Source: Sellimonas caecigallum
Lineage (GTDB): Bacteria > Bacillota > Clostridia > Lachnospirales > Lachnospiraceae
Length of the DNA: 64,000 bases
Reading direction: 5' to 3'
Assembly: GCF_019754295.1 (NCBI RefSeq)
Contig: NZ_VIRV01000012.1
Coordinates: 1 to 64,000, forward strand
The notes under the pieces were generated by a model. That model did not search any database. It worked only from the letters and a program-made list of their open reading frames with translations, and was not told the DNA's origin. A program made the position numbers and the translations under genes. Numbering within the stretch: position 1 is the first letter of the stretch; each line of letters opens with the position of its first letter. This document shows positions 34,579-43,406 of the stretch, one piece after another.

Positions 34579-36495
34579 ATGAGAATCACAGAATTGCTGG
34601 ACAGACGCAGTATCTGCCTTGACGGCGCGCCGACGTCCAAGGGGGAAGCCCTTGATCAGGTAGTGGATCTTATGGCAAAAAGCGGTAAGATAAGAGATGT
34701 GGAAGTATACAGAAAAGAAGTGTATCACAGGGAAGAAGAAAGCACCACCGGAATCGGAGCCGGGATTGCTATTCCACATGGGAAATGCGATGCGGTAGAA
34801 AAACCGGGGCTTGCAGCCATGGTAGTAAAAAAGGGAGTGGAATTTGACTCCCTGGATGGACAGCCGGTTCATCTGATCTTTCTGATCGCAGCGCCTAACA
34901 CGGAAGATAACATCCATCTGGATGTATTAAGTAAACTTTCCATGCTCCTGATGGATGAAACGTTTATTGAAAAGCTGAAAGGGGCATCCACACCGGATGA
35001 ATTTCTGGAGATTATCGATGCGGCCGACAATGAGAAGCCAGATCTGGATGATCAGCTTGCGGCTCAGTCGAGCCAGACACTTACGGACGCTGCATGCCGC
35101 ATTCTTGCTGTCACATCCTGCCCGACTGGGATCGCCCATACATATATGGCAGCAGAAGGGCTGGAAAAAGCGGCAAAAGCGAAAAACTGTTTTATCAAAG
35201 TAGAGACAAGAGGTTCCGGCGGGGCGAAAAATGTTTTGACAGAGCAAGAGATACAGGAGGCAGACTGCATCATCATTGCCGCAGACGCCCAGGTGCCGAT
35301 GGAGCGCTTCCACGGGAAAAAACTCATTGAATGTCAGGTGTCAGACGGAATCAGCAAAGCAGATCAGCTCATTGAAAGAGCGATAAAAGGAGATGCCCCG
35401 GTTTACCAGAATGGAAATCCGACGGCGGTATCCCGGAAGAATGCTTCCTCAGGTGGAGCGCACAAAATCTATACACAGCTTATGAATGGAGTGTCACACA
35501 TGCTTCCGTTTGTCGTAGGAGGCGGTATCCTGATCGCCCTTGCCTTTCTTATTGACGGGCTGAGTGTAGATGTCAACACTCTTTCCGACGAGGCGCGTTC
35601 TGCTTTCGGGACAATTACCCCGGCGGCAGCGACACTCAAAGGGATCGGAGACCTGGCATTTAGTTTCATGCTCCCGATTTTGGCTGGTTTTATCGCTATG
35701 AGCATTGGAGACAGACCGGCGCTTGCGGTCGGATTTGTGGGCGGTGTGATTGCTTCCCAAGGAAAATCCGGTTTCCTTGGGGCACTCCTGGCCGGATTTA
35801 TCGCAGGTTATCTGATTCTTCTGCTCAGAAAGATATTTGAAAAGCTTCCGCAGGCGATAGAAAAGATCGCTCCGGTACTTCTGTACCCTCTGTTTGGCAT
35901 TCTGCTTATGGGCCTGATTATGAACTTTATTGTGGAACCTCCGATCGGAGCATTGAATACAGGGTTGAATACGGCGCTAACAAACATGAGCGGCAGCAGC
36001 AAAATCCTGCTTGGCCTTCTCGTAGCAGGTATGATGTCTATTGATATGGGAGGCCCGTTCAATAAAGCGGCATATGTATTCGGGACGGCATCGATCGCCG
36101 CCGGAAACTATGATATCATGGCTGCTGTCATGATCGGGGGAATGGTACCGCCATGTGCCATCGCGCTTGCAACTCTGCTCTTCAAAAACAAATTTACGAA
36201 AGAAGAAAGAGAGTCCGGCCCGGTCAATTTTATTATGGGTCTTGCATTTATCACGGAAGGAGCTATCCCGTTTGCGGCATCCGACCCGCTGCATGTTCTT
36301 CCGTCCTGTGTGATCGGAGCGGCGGTATCGGGAGCTTTGTCCATGGCATTTGGCTGTACATTGATGGCTCCGCACGGCGGTATCTTTGTGTTCCCGGTTG
36401 TGGGAAATGCGCTGATGTATTTGATCTCACTTGTGATCGGAACCATAGTCGGAGCAGTACTCCTTGGAATTCTGAAGAAGAGAGTGACGGAATAG
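34579..36495 (+). CDS. fruA: fructose PTS transporter, EIIABC
   Basis: The 638-residue protein imports and phosphorylates fructose to fructose-1-phosphate. Domains run IIA (about 1-150, phospho-His67 in IPHGK), IIB (about 172-275, phospho-Cys181 in TSCPTGIAHT) and IIC (about 295-635, eight or more membrane helices). ATG 34579 lies after AGGGAGGAG. It starts 31 bases after fruK and follows it in the same operon. All phosphorylation residues are present. Confidence 0.95.
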   Translation: MRITELLDRRSICLDGAPTSKGEALDQVVDLMAKSGKIRDVEVYRKEVYHREEESTTGIGAGIAIPHGKCDAVEKPGLAAMVVKKGVEFDSLDGQPVHLIFLIAAPNTEDNIHLDVLSKLSMLLMDETFIEKLKGASTPDEFLEIIDAADNEKPDLDDQLAAQSSQTLTDAACRILAVTSCPTGIAHTYMAAEGLEKAAKAKNCFIKVETRGSGGAKNVLTEQEIQEADCIIIAADAQVPMERFHGKKLIECQVSDGISKADQLIERAIKGDAPVYQNGNPTAVSRKNASSGGAHKIYTQLMNGVSHMLPFVVGGGILIALAFLIDGLSVDVNTLSDEARSAFGTITPAAATLKGIGDLAFSFMLPILAGFIAMSIGDRPALAVGFVGGVIASQGKSGFLGALLAGFIAGYLILLLRKIFEKLPQAIEKIAPVLLYPLFGILLMGLIMNFIVEPPIGALNTGLNTALTNMSGSSKILLGLLVAGMMSIDMGGPFNKAAYVFGTASIAAGNYDIMAAVMIGGMVPPCAIALATLLFKNKFTKEERESGPVNFIMGLAFITEGAIPFAASDPLHVLPSCVIGAAVSGALSMAFGCTLMAPHGGIFVFPVVGNALMYLISLVIGTIVGAVLLGILKKRVTE

Positions 36496-36499
36496 ACGG

Positions 36500-36528
36500 T
36501 TGCCGGAACGCGCTTTTGGATGTAGAAT
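36500..36528 (+). promoter_or_regulatory. internal promoter of the DeoR regulator
   Basis: TTGCCG (36500-36505), 17 bases and TAGAAT (36523-36528) form a moderate promoter in the 85-base gap after fruA. It would allow separate expression of the regulator. Confidence 0.5.
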
Positions 36529-36580
36529 AGTGTCAGATCATTATGAAAGGAAGGAATCCGTATTCCGAAAGATAAAAAAG

Positions 36581-37336
36581 ATGCTGACAGAAAAAAGACA
36601 AGAAGAAATCATGCGGATGCTGAAAGAAAAGGGAAGCGTGACAGTACAGGAACTCAAAGAACGATTCGGGGCATCTGAGTCTACGATACGCAGAGATCTG
36701 AATGCTCTGCACAAAGCTGGTAAACTGGTCAAAGTCTTCGGTGGGGCAGTGCAGTCTGAGGAGAAGATGAATGTGAAAGAAGAGCAGGTTTCCCTAAGGG
36801 AAGAGCTAAACCGGGACGAAAAGATACGAATCGCTAAAATGGCGGCAAAGCTCATCGAGCCGGATGATTTTGTCTACCTGGATGCGGGGACGACGACCGG
36901 ATATATGATCCCGTTTCTTTCAGTACAGTCGGCCGAATTTGTGACTAATGCGGTATCCCATGCGCTGAAACTTGCCGAAAAAGGGTTCCGTGTGACGCTG
37001 ATCGGAGGAGAGCTGAAAGCGGCCACGGAGGCTATAGTTGGAAATGAGGCGTATGTAAATCTGCAGAAATACAATTTCACAAAAGGATTCTGGGGGACAA
37101 ACGGAGTGAGTCTCCATTCCGGTTTTACAACCCCGGATATCAATGAAGCAATGATCAAAAAATGTGCTATGACACACACCCAGACCCGGTATATTCTTTG
37201 TGACAGCTCTAAGTTTCACAAAGTATCTCCGGTAAGCTTTGGGGAGTTTGGTTCCGCTCAGATCATCACAGACAAACTGCCGGACGAATCCTACCGGCAA
37301 TATGAAAATATAAGGATAGCCTCGGAAGAGGAGTAA
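36581..37336 (+). CDS. fruR: DeoR family regulator of the fructose operon
   Basis: The 251-residue protein has a DeoR-type N-terminal helix-turn-helix (VTVQELKERFGASESTIRRDL, about residues 19-39) and a C-terminal sugar-phosphate sensor domain of the ribose-isomerase-like fold. The sensor has the DAGTTTGYM phosphate loop (about 95-103). In fructose operons this regulator represses and is released by fructose-1-phosphate. It is unusual that it lies last rather than first. The start at 36581 gives the usual family length; the ribosome site is weak (GAAAG). The candidate operators are at 33542-33584. Confidence 0.85.
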   Translation: MLTEKRQEEIMRMLKEKGSVTVQELKERFGASESTIRRDLNALHKAGKLVKVFGGAVQSEEKMNVKEEQVSLREELNRDEKIRIAKMAAKLIEPDDFVYLDAGTTTGYMIPFLSVQSAEFVTNAVSHALKLAEKGFRVTLIGGELKAATEAIVGNEAYVNLQKYNFTKGFWGTNGVSLHSGFTTPDINEAMIKKCAMTHTQTRYILCDSSKFHKVSPVSFGEFGSAQIITDKLPDESYRQYENIRIASEEE

Positions 37337-37355
37337 AAGAAGCATACAAAAACAG

Positions 37356-37388
37356 ACAGTCGATCAGAGAAAGATCGACTGTTTTTTT
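37356..37388 (+). terminator. terminator of the fructose operon
   Basis: ACAGTCGATC pairs with GATCGACTGT over a 7-base loop, followed by TTTTTT. Confidence 0.9.
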
Positions 37389-37398
37389 CTGCCTGCTC

Positions 37399-37454
37399 TT
37401 GACAAATAACTGCCTTGTATTATAATGTAGTTAAAGGAACCTTACATTACAAGG
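37399..37454 (+). promoter_or_regulatory. promoter with overlapping inverted repeat, likely PadR operator
   Basis: TTGACA (37399-37404), 16 bases and TATAAT (37421-37426) form a strong promoter. CCTTGTA (37413-37419) and TACAAGG (37448-37454) are inverted repeats. Inside them ATGTA and TACAT repeat the symmetry around AGG-AA-CCT. The repeats overlap the -10 and transcription start, a suitable place for repression by the PadR protein encoded in the operon. Confidence 0.65.
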
Positions 37455-37473
37455 TAGATGAAGGGAGAAGAAA

Positions 37474-38244
37474 ATGAGTATGATTTTGGAAGCTAAAGAG
37501 ATTATCAGAAATTACTCTAAGAATGGGGAAGGAGCCTATCTGGATGACGGGGATATAAAGGTATTAAAAGGGATTGATCTTTCTGTGGAGGAGGGAGAGT
37601 TTCTTGGAATCATGGGGAAGTCCGGAGGCGGGAAGACGACGCTTCTGAGAGTGTTGGGGCTTTTGGACCGCCCGACGTCGGGGCAGATCTTATTTGAAGA
37701 TTTTGATACGAAGGAACTGTGGAAAGACGAGCTTTCTGATATACGCAGAAGGGATATCGGATTTGTGTTTCAGGATTTCTTTTTGATGGAGAGCATGACA
37801 GTAAGGGAAAATATTATCCTTCCAATGATACTGGATAAGGCAAAATCAGAAGATATGCATCGGAAAGCAGAGAAGCTGGCAGAGCAGTTTCAGATCACGC
37901 ATCTTTTAGAGAAGAGGCCGACAGAACTTTCCGGAGGAGAGAAACAGAGAACTGCTATCTGCCGGGCACTTATCAACGATCCGAAGTTGATCCTTGCGGA
38001 TGAGCCTACCGGAAATCTGGATTCTCAGTCTGGAAAAATTGTTCTGGAAGCACTGAAAGAGATCCATTCATGGGGAAAGACGATCATCATGGTTACCCAT
38101 GATCCTCAGCTTGCCAGCAACTGCGAGAAAGTGCTCCTTCTGAAAGATGGTGTGATCCTGAAAACGTTGAAAAGAAAAGACGACAGCAAAGAAGAAGGAG
38201 ATCGATTTTACAGGACAATCTTAGGAGAGATGGAGCAGCTTTAA
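37474..38244 (+). CDS. ABC transporter ATP-binding protein, MacB/LolD type
   Basis: The 256-residue ATPase has Walker [10 protein letters not shown] (about residue 49), Q-loop FVFQDFF, signature LSGGEKQR, Walker [10 protein letters not shown] and the switch His in VTHD. It resembles the ATPases of MacB/BceA-type exporters. Such ATPases nearly always sit beside an FtsX-like permease, but none follows here. The next genes encode a PadR regulator and a four-helix membrane protein. The permease may be elsewhere, lost, or the small membrane protein may be an unusual partner. AGGGAGAAG precedes the ATG. Confidence 0.92.
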   Translation: MSMILEAKEIIRNYSKNGEGAYLDDGDIKVLKGIDLSVEEGEFLGIMGKSGGGKTTLLRVLGLLDRPTSGQILFEDFDTKELWKDELSDIRRRDIGFVFQDFFLMESMTVRENIILPMILDKAKSEDMHRKAEKLAEQFQITHLLEKRPTELSGGEKQRTAICRALINDPKLILADEPTGNLDSQSGKIVLEALKEIHSWGKTIIMVTHDPQLASNCEKVLLLKDGVILKTLKRKDDSKEEGDRFYRTILGEMEQL

Positions 38245-38277
38245 AAATAGGAAAAGGAGAGAGGCAGGTAGAAAAAG

Positions 38278-38604
38278 TTGGATAAGGCACAGCTCATGAA
38301 AGGGATTCTGGAAGGATGCATTCTGAAGATCATCGATCAGACAGAGACATATGGGTATGAGATTGTGACACGCCTCTGGGATTACGGTTTTACAGATGCG
38401 AAGGAAGGGACTCTTTATCCGCTTTTGCTGCGGTTGGAAAAAAAGGGTCTTATAAAGGGAACATTTAAAGAAAGTCCACTGGGGCCTAAGAGAAAATATT
38501 ATTCTTTGACAAAAGAAGGAAAAGATTACGTGCAGTATTTCTATGAGGCCTGGAAAGAAGTGGAACAGTCGGTAAAAAACATTTTTGGGGAGGAGGGTAA
38601 ATGA
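38278..38604 (+). CDS. PadR family transcriptional regulator
   Basis: The 108-residue regulator has the PadR winged helix (LKIIDQTETYGYEIVTRL and EGTLYPLLLRLEKKGLI). The wing ends in GPKRKYYSLTKEG, and a dimerisation helix lies at the C-terminus. PadR proteins of this type usually repress their own operon and are relieved by a drug or envelope signal. The start appears to be TTG 38278, with AGGTAG about seven bases upstream. Its last four bases overlap the next gene (ATGA). The inverted repeat at 37413-37454 is its probable site. Confidence 0.88.
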   Translation: MDKAQLMKGILEGCILKIIDQTETYGYEIVTRLWDYGFTDAKEGTLYPLLLRLEKKGLIKGTFKESPLGPKRKYYSLTKEGKDYVQYFYEAWKEVEQSVKNIFGEEGK

Positions 38605-39182
38605 TGAGTTTTTTTCAAATGACTATACAAGAATCCGAAAAAAAAGAGCTGATCGGAATTGCAAAGGAAGCGGAGCTGAAAGGAATATCGCTGGAGGAGC
38701 AGATTGGCATGCAGGGGAAAGAGTTCTGTGACAACTTGCTGCAAGAAGGGGAAGTAAAAAGAAGCTGGACAGAATATGTGGTAGAAGGTATGTTTTGGTT
38801 CCTTATCTTTTCACTTGCAGTTCAGATTACAGAGATGCTCGCATTATCTACACCGGGGGCCATGGCGCAGCTGGAGCTGGACAAGGGAATTGCGATGGTC
38901 GTCTGCGCAGTGTCGGCAACTGTGATGGAATACAGAACGGTTGCAGAGTACAGTGGAAGACTGGCATTTGATAACAAACAGAAAGAGCGTAGACTATGGA
39001 AATATGCGGCTTGTTTTTTGGGGCTGCTTCTATTGTTTGTTCTCCTGGGCCTAGACATGGATATGACATTGGGAATCAGTAATCTGGCTGTCGCAAGTAT
39101 CCTTGTGATCCTGGTCTTCTTTTGGGGATTCTTACGAAAGAAATACTGGAATATACAGTCGGAAAAGTACAGCTGGAAATAA
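38601..39182 (+). CDS. membrane protein of the PadR operon, unknown function
   Basis: The 193-residue protein has a soluble N-terminus of about 60 residues, which is charged and helical. Four hydrophobic segments follow (about 62-80, 88-108, 135-150 and 158-177) and a basic end. The soluble-start/four-helix layout is seen in PadR-linked DUF1048/DUF1129-type proteins, but I cannot place it in a family with confidence. Translation is coupled to the PadR gene by an ATGA overlap, so its level should be tied to the regulator. It may sense the envelope or serve the orphan ATPase. Confidence 0.6.
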   Translation: MMSFFQMTIQESEKKELIGIAKEAELKGISLEEQIGMQGKEFCDNLLQEGEVKRSWTEYVVEGMFWFLIFSLAVQITEMLALSTPGAMAQLELDKGIAMVVCAVSATVMEYRTVAEYSGRLAFDNKQKERRLWKYAACFLGLLLLFVLLGLDMDMTLGISNLAVASILVILVFFWGFLRKKYWNIQSEKYSWK

Positions 39183-39196
39183 ATGTTTTGGCCTGC

Positions 39197-39225
39197 AAAA
39201 AAAGAGGAGCCGTGAAAACGGCTCC
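39197..39225 (-). terminator. minus-strand rho-independent terminator with no assigned gene
   Basis: GGAGCCGT (39206-39213) pairs with ACGGCTCC (39218-39225) over a GAAA loop. On the plus strand A residues precede it and none of the needed T residues follow. On the minus strand the stem is followed by TCTTTTTTT. It therefore ends a minus-strand transcript, yet no annotated gene lies upstream on that strand. Confidence 0.7.
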
Positions 39226-39243
39226 AAAGGAAGAGAGAAAAAT

Positions 39244-39336
39244 CTATATCGAATGCAGCGTCTTGTATATCGACGCTAAACTTATTGTTGGTCGAAGGAC
39301 AATAACCATAAAGAATTAGGAACTCGATACAATCAT
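39244..39336 (-). ncRNA. putative small minus-strand transcript with tiny reading frames
   Basis: Between 39400 and the terminator at 39225-39197 the minus strand holds GAAGGAG (39346-39340), three bases, then an ATG (39336) with a six-codon frame. After that comes a 21-residue frame (39309-39244, starting MVIVLRPTIS). Two inverted repeats (TTATTGT/ACAATAA and GCGTC/GACGC) would fold the RNA. This could be a structured regulatory RNA or a leader-peptide or toxin-type gene. TATAGT near 39368-39363 is a possible -10 without a good -35. Confidence 0.35.
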
Positions 39337-39420
39337 TGTCTCCTTCTTTAGAAGTTACTTATACTATAAAACAGAAATGTGAGTATTTTGTGACATTGCC
39401 GTGAAGCTTTTATAAAAGAA

Positions 39421-39437
39421 CTTAAGAAAATCTAAAG
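39421..39437 (+). promoter_or_regulatory. direct repeat of response-regulator type
   Basis: CTTAAG-N5-CTAAAG (39421-39437) has the spacing of OmpR/CiaR-type sites (TTTAAG-N5-TTTAAG). It lies about 30 bases before TACAAT (39468-39473), the probable -10 of the metallo-hydrolase/two-component genes. Autoregulation by the regulator encoded at 40490 is possible. Confidence 0.4.
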
Positions 39438-39505
39438 TGTAGCTGAATGATTCGGAAACTGTTGAGATACAATAAGAATAAACAGGATTTCCGGAGGAGT
39501 TACGT

Positions 39506-40414
39506 GTGAGGAACAAAAGCAAAAAGCGGCGTATTCATCTTTTTTTTCTATTGGTATTTCTGTCCGTGGCAGGGCTTATTTCCTTTTTCAGGCAAGGGCA
39601 GACAGAGACAGACACAGGAACAGATATTGCACAGTATGCATCCGGCAACATGCGGGTGCATTTTATCGATGTGGGGCAGGCAGACTGCATCCTCGTACAG
39701 GCGGACGGCAGAAATCTGCTGATCGATGCGGGGGGAAACGAGAGCGAACAGCTTGTAGTTGAGTATCTGCGGGATCAGGGAGTCATCTATCTGGATTATG
39801 TGATAGCCTCCCATGCGCATGTCGACCATATCGGAGGGATGGATGCGGTCATACGCAATTTCCCTATCGGCATGTTCTTTCTCCCGAAAGAAAAATATGA
39901 CACGGAAAGTTTTCAGGACGTTTTGATAGCTGTACGGGAAAAAGAGATCACGATACACAGACCGGAATTCAAAGAAGCATATCGGCTTGGGGAAGCAAGA
40001 TTTCTGTTTGTCACACCGGATTCAGAGAAGCAGTACGAGGATGTCAACGATTTGTCTCTGGGAATCCGGATCAGCAATGGAGCACACAGCTTTTTGATCT
40101 GCGGCGATATCAGTAAGAAAATGGAAAAGCAGATACTGAAGTCCAGGGTTTACATTCGGTCGGATGTCATGAAACTCAATCATCATGGAAGCAGCGATGC
40201 CAACTCGTGGAAGTTTTTAAAGCAGGTAGATCCATCCTTTGTTGTCCTCACATGTGGAAAAAGCAATGATTATGGCCATCCTCACAGGAGTGTCATGAAG
40301 CGGATCAAAAAATTGGATGCAGGAGTTTTCAGAACAGATCGACAAGGGACGATCGTCTTTGAAAGCGACGGCGAACATCTAACGAGCAGCAAAAGCCCGG
40401 ATGAAGAACGTTAG
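39506..40414 (+). CDS. ComEC-like secreted metallo-beta-lactamase-fold hydrolase
   Basis: The 302-residue protein has a basic N-terminus and one membrane anchor or signal helix (about 10-28). A metallo-beta-lactamase fold resembling the C-terminal domain of ComEC/Rec2 follows. Motifs are FIDVGQADCILV, SHAHVDHIGGMD (metal ligands), CGDIS and LNHHGSSD. The start is GTG 39506, seven bases after GGAGGAG. Such exported proteins probably hydrolyse nucleic acid or phosphoester substrates, but the substrate is not known. It lies 75 bases before a two-component system and may share its operon. Confidence 0.85.
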   Translation: MRNKSKKRRIHLFFLLVFLSVAGLISFFRQGQTETDTGTDIAQYASGNMRVHFIDVGQADCILVQADGRNLLIDAGGNESEQLVVEYLRDQGVIYLDYVIASHAHVDHIGGMDAVIRNFPIGMFFLPKEKYDTESFQDVLIAVREKEITIHRPEFKEAYRLGEARFLFVTPDSEKQYEDVNDLSLGIRISNGAHSFLICGDISKKMEKQILKSRVYIRSDVMKLNHHGSSDANSWKFLKQVDPSFVVLTCGKSNDYGHPHRSVMKRIKKLDAGVFRTDRQGTIVFESDGEHLTSSKSPDEER

Positions 40415-40489
40415 AAAAGCGGGCATGTACACAAAAAGGACATATTTATCTGCTAAAATATTGGAAAACGTGTAGAAGGGATGACTGTT

Positions 40490-41170
40490 ATGGAACAGAT
40501 AAAGATATTGGTAGTGGATGATGAGAGCAGGATGCGCAAACTGGTCCGGGATTTCCTGGAGAGGGAAGGCTATGAAGTGCTGGAGGCCGGGAACGGTATG
40601 GAAGCAATGGATATCTTTTATGAAAACAAAGATTTAAGCCTTCTGATCCTGGATGTCATGATGCCAAAGATGGATGGATGGGAAGTGTGCCGCGAGATCA
40701 GAAAAGAGTCCAAAGTTCCGATCATTATGCTGACGGCAAGGGGAGAAGAAAGGGATGAATTAAATGGATTCGAACTCGGGGTAGACGAGTATATCTCAAA
40801 ACCATTCAGCCCTAAGATTCTCGTTGCGAGAGTCAATGCACTTCTCAGACGGACCAGCGGTCTTTCCATGGATGAAATTTTACGTGCCGGCGGTATTGAG
40901 ATTGACAAAGCCGCTCATATTGTCAAAATAGATGATCAGGTTATCGATTTAAGCTTCAAGGAATTTGAACTCCTTACATACTTTGTGGAAAATCAGGGAA
41001 TCGCTCTTTCCAGAGAAAAAATTCTCAACAATGTATGGAACTATGACTATTTCGGGGATGCCAGAACAATCGATACTCACGTTAAGAAACTGAGGAGCAA
41101 ACTTGGAGACAAAGGAGAATATATCCGGACCATATGGGGTATGGGATATAAATTTGAGGTGTCAAAATAA
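40490..41170 (+). CDS. OmpR family response regulator
   Basis: The 226-residue protein has a receiver domain with phospho-acceptor Asp55 (LILDVMMPKMDG), acidic DDE near residue 12, and Lys in SKPFSP. A winged-helix DNA-binding domain follows (about 125-226, with DARTIDTHVKKLRSKL). I prefer ATG 40490 because AAGGGA then sits nine bases upstream; ATG 40481 would abut it. The kinase gene overlaps by one base, so the pair is coupled. The signal and regulon are unknown. Confidence 0.93.
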   Translation: MEQIKILVVDDESRMRKLVRDFLEREGYEVLEAGNGMEAMDIFYENKDLSLLILDVMMPKMDGWEVCREIRKESKVPIIMLTARGEERDELNGFELGVDEYISKPFSPKILVARVNALLRRTSGLSMDEILRAGGIEIDKAAHIVKIDDQVIDLSFKEFELLTYFVENQGIALSREKILNNVWNYDYFGDARTIDTHVKKLRSKLGDKGEYIRTIWGMGYKFEVSK

Positions 41171-42660
41171 TGGGAAAATTCGGGGCAAAATATTCCATCA
41201 GAAAACAGATGATGGTTATTTTTGTCGGGCTGATCCTGTTTCTTCTGATTCTTCTCGTTTCTGTAAACGGGCTTTTTTCTGAGTGGTACTATATTCAGAA
41301 TAAAAAGATGGATCTGATGAATGTATATCATGAGGTTTATACCGTTCAGAAGAAGGGAATGCTGAAGGACTCGGATGAAATCGAAAAGATAAACCGAATG
41401 GCGGAGAAGAACAACCTGTCTATCCTGGCGATCCAGGTAGTGAGCGGGGAGATTGCGGTCGAGTATACGAACGTGAACGATTCCCAGAAGCTCATGGATC
41501 AGATGTACAGCTATGTATTTAACCGTGTATCCGGGTACGCAAAAGTGATGAAACAGACAGACAAATATGTGATCAGCCGGACAAGGGACGTAAGAGAAGG
41601 TGGAGAATATCTGGAAATGTGGGGCGAGTTTGCAGATTCGGGCTACATGCTCATGAGGAGCCCGCTGGAAAGTATTCGGGCCAATGTAGGAATCTCCAAT
41701 GAGTTCATTCTCTACACCGGGATTTTGATGGTCCTTGTGGGAACACTGCTCGTCTGGTTTTTCTCCAGGCGGATTTCAGAGCCGATTCTGGAGCTTGCCG
41801 AACTTTCAAAAAAGATGGCAAAACTCGACTTTAATGTAAAGTACACAAGAGGCGGGGATGATGAGATCGCGGTGCTTGGAGAAAGTTTCAATACAATGGC
41901 CGATGAGCTTGAAACGACCATCTCAGAACTCAAGACAGCAAACTATGAGCTTCAGAAAGATATACGGAAGAAAGAGCAGATCGAGACGATGCGTACAGAA
42001 TTCATAGGAAATGTATCACACGAGCTGAAGACTCCTATAGCTCTCATTCAGGGATATGCGGAAGGACTCAAAGACGGTATCACGGACGATCCTGAGAGTA
42101 TGGACTTTTACTGTGATGTCATCATTGATGAGGCCAATAAGATGAACCGCATGGTAAAAAATCTCCTGACACTCAATCAGCTGGAACTTGGAAAGGACGA
42201 GACTCAGTTTGAGCGAATCGACATTACGAGTCTGATTTCGGGCGTCGTACAAAGTGTGGAGATACTTGCAAAGCAAAAAGAAGTGCAGATCCAGATGAAT
42301 ACGTCCGAGCCAGTGTATGTGTGGGCTGATGAGTTTAAGATTGAGCAGGTAGTCCGCAATTATATCAGCAATGCACTCAATCATGTGGATGAAAACTGCA
42401 TTGTGGAAATTCGGATTGAAGAGGTAGAAGAGAAAGTCAGAGTAAGTGTATTCAACAGCGGAAATCCGATCCCGGAAGAGGATATTGGTCATATCTGGGA
42501 CAAATTTTACAAAGTGGACAAGGCACATACAAGGGAATATGGAGGAAATGGAATTGGCCTTTCCATCGTCAAGGCGATCATGGAATCCTTCCACCAGAAA
42601 TACGGCGTGAAAAACTATGAAAACGGGGTAAAATTCTGGTTTGAGTTGGATCGAAAATAG
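41170..42660 (+). CDS. sensor histidine kinase
   Basis: The 496-residue kinase has a membrane helix near residues 15-37, an extracellular sensor region to about 175, a second helix (about 178-198) and a HAMP linker. The DHp domain has phospho-His284 in NVSHELKTPI. The ATPase domain has the N-box NYISNALNHV and the G-box GGNGIGLSIV. It partners the regulator overlapping its start. The layout matches WalK/PhoR-type envelope sensors. A terminator follows. Confidence 0.94.
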   Translation: MGKFGAKYSIRKQMMVIFVGLILFLLILLVSVNGLFSEWYYIQNKKMDLMNVYHEVYTVQKKGMLKDSDEIEKINRMAEKNNLSILAIQVVSGEIAVEYTNVNDSQKLMDQMYSYVFNRVSGYAKVMKQTDKYVISRTRDVREGGEYLEMWGEFADSGYMLMRSPLESIRANVGISNEFILYTGILMVLVGTLLVWFFSRRISEPILELAELSKKMAKLDFNVKYTRGGDDEIAVLGESFNTMADELETTISELKTANYELQKDIRKKEQIETMRTEFIGNVSHELKTPIALIQGYAEGLKDGITDDPESMDFYCDVIIDEANKMNRMVKNLLTLNQLELGKDETQFERIDITSLISGVVQSVEILAKQKEVQIQMNTSEPVYVWADEFKIEQVVRNYISNALNHVDENCIVEIRIEEVEEKVRVSVFNSGNPIPEEDIGHIWDKFYKVDKAHTREYGGNGIGLSIVKAIMESFHQKYGVKNYENGVKFWFELDRK

Positions 42661-42690
42661 AGTGACGGAAATAGAATGAACAGAAGATAT

Positions 42691-42743
42691 ACAGAGATGC
42701 GGAATTTTATCAGAAAAGCTTTCCGTATCTCTGTCTTTTATTT
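42691..42743 (+). terminator. terminator of the two-component operon
   Basis: ACAGAGATGCGGAA (42691-42704) pairs with TTCCGTATCTCTGT (42721-42734), followed by CTTTTATTTT. Confidence 0.85.
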
Positions 42744-42788
42744 TCGGAAGGTGTGTGGTAAACTTAGAAAGATAAGGAGTGGATGCAT

Positions 42789-43406
42789 ATGATAGCGTTG
42801 ATAGATTACGATGCCGGGAATATGAGAAGTGTGGAGAAAGCACTTATCCATCTCGGCGAAAAACCGATCGTCACAAGAGATCGTGAGAAAATTCTTTCTG
42901 CCGACAGAATTATTCTGCCGGGGGTAGGGTCCTTTGGGGATGCCATGGAGAATCTGGAGAAATTCGGACTCCCGGCTATTTTAAAAGAAGCGGTAGACAG
43001 TGGAATCCCACTTCTTGGGATTTGCCTTGGAATGCAGGTTCTCTTTGAAGAGAGCGAGGAGAGCAAAGGGGTAAAAGGGCTTGGTTTTCTGAAAGGAAAA
43101 ATTCTGCGGATTCCGGCAAAAGAAGGTCTTAAGATCCCGCATATGGGGTGGAATTCTCTGGAATATCCGAGAGAGGGAAGGTTGTTTCAGGATATTCTGG
43201 AACACTCTTATGTCTACTTTGTACATTCTTATTATTTGAAGGCTGAGGATGAGGATATTGTGACAGCAACGGCTGATTACGGTGTGAAGATCCATGCATC
43301 CGTCGAGAGAGGAAATGTGTTTGGCTGTCAGTTTCATCCGGAGAAAAGCGGAGAGATTGGCCTTCAGATATTGAAAAATTTTGTGGAAAGACAGGAGGGA
43401 TTCTGA
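42789..43406 (+). CDS. hisH: imidazole glycerol phosphate synthase, glutaminase subunit HisH
   Basis: The 205-residue class I glutaminase supplies ammonia to HisF for histidine and AICAR formation. The catalytic triad is visible as Cys in LLGICLGMQ (about residue 80) and His and Glu in FHPEKSG (about 186-188). GVGSFGD is the oxyanion region. ATG 42789 is eight bases after AAGGAG; ATG 42783 is too close. Its stop overlaps the hisF start by one base. No other histidine genes are present here. Confidence 0.94.
   Translation: MIALIDYDAGNMRSVEKALIHLGEKPIVTRDREKILSADRIILPGVGSFGDAMENLEKFGLPAILKEAVDSGIPLLGICLGMQVLFEESEESKGVKGLGFLKGKILRIPAKEGLKIPHMGWNSLEYPREGRLFQDILEHSYVYFVHSYYLKAEDEDIVTATADYGVKIHASVERGNVFGCQFHPEKSGEIGLQILKNFVERQEGF

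Noticed and set aside
39122-39319. 65-residue plus-strand frame after the PadR operon
   Set aside because: It starts inside the preceding gene in another frame, has no ribosome site and runs through the minus-strand terminator; composition is not protein-like.
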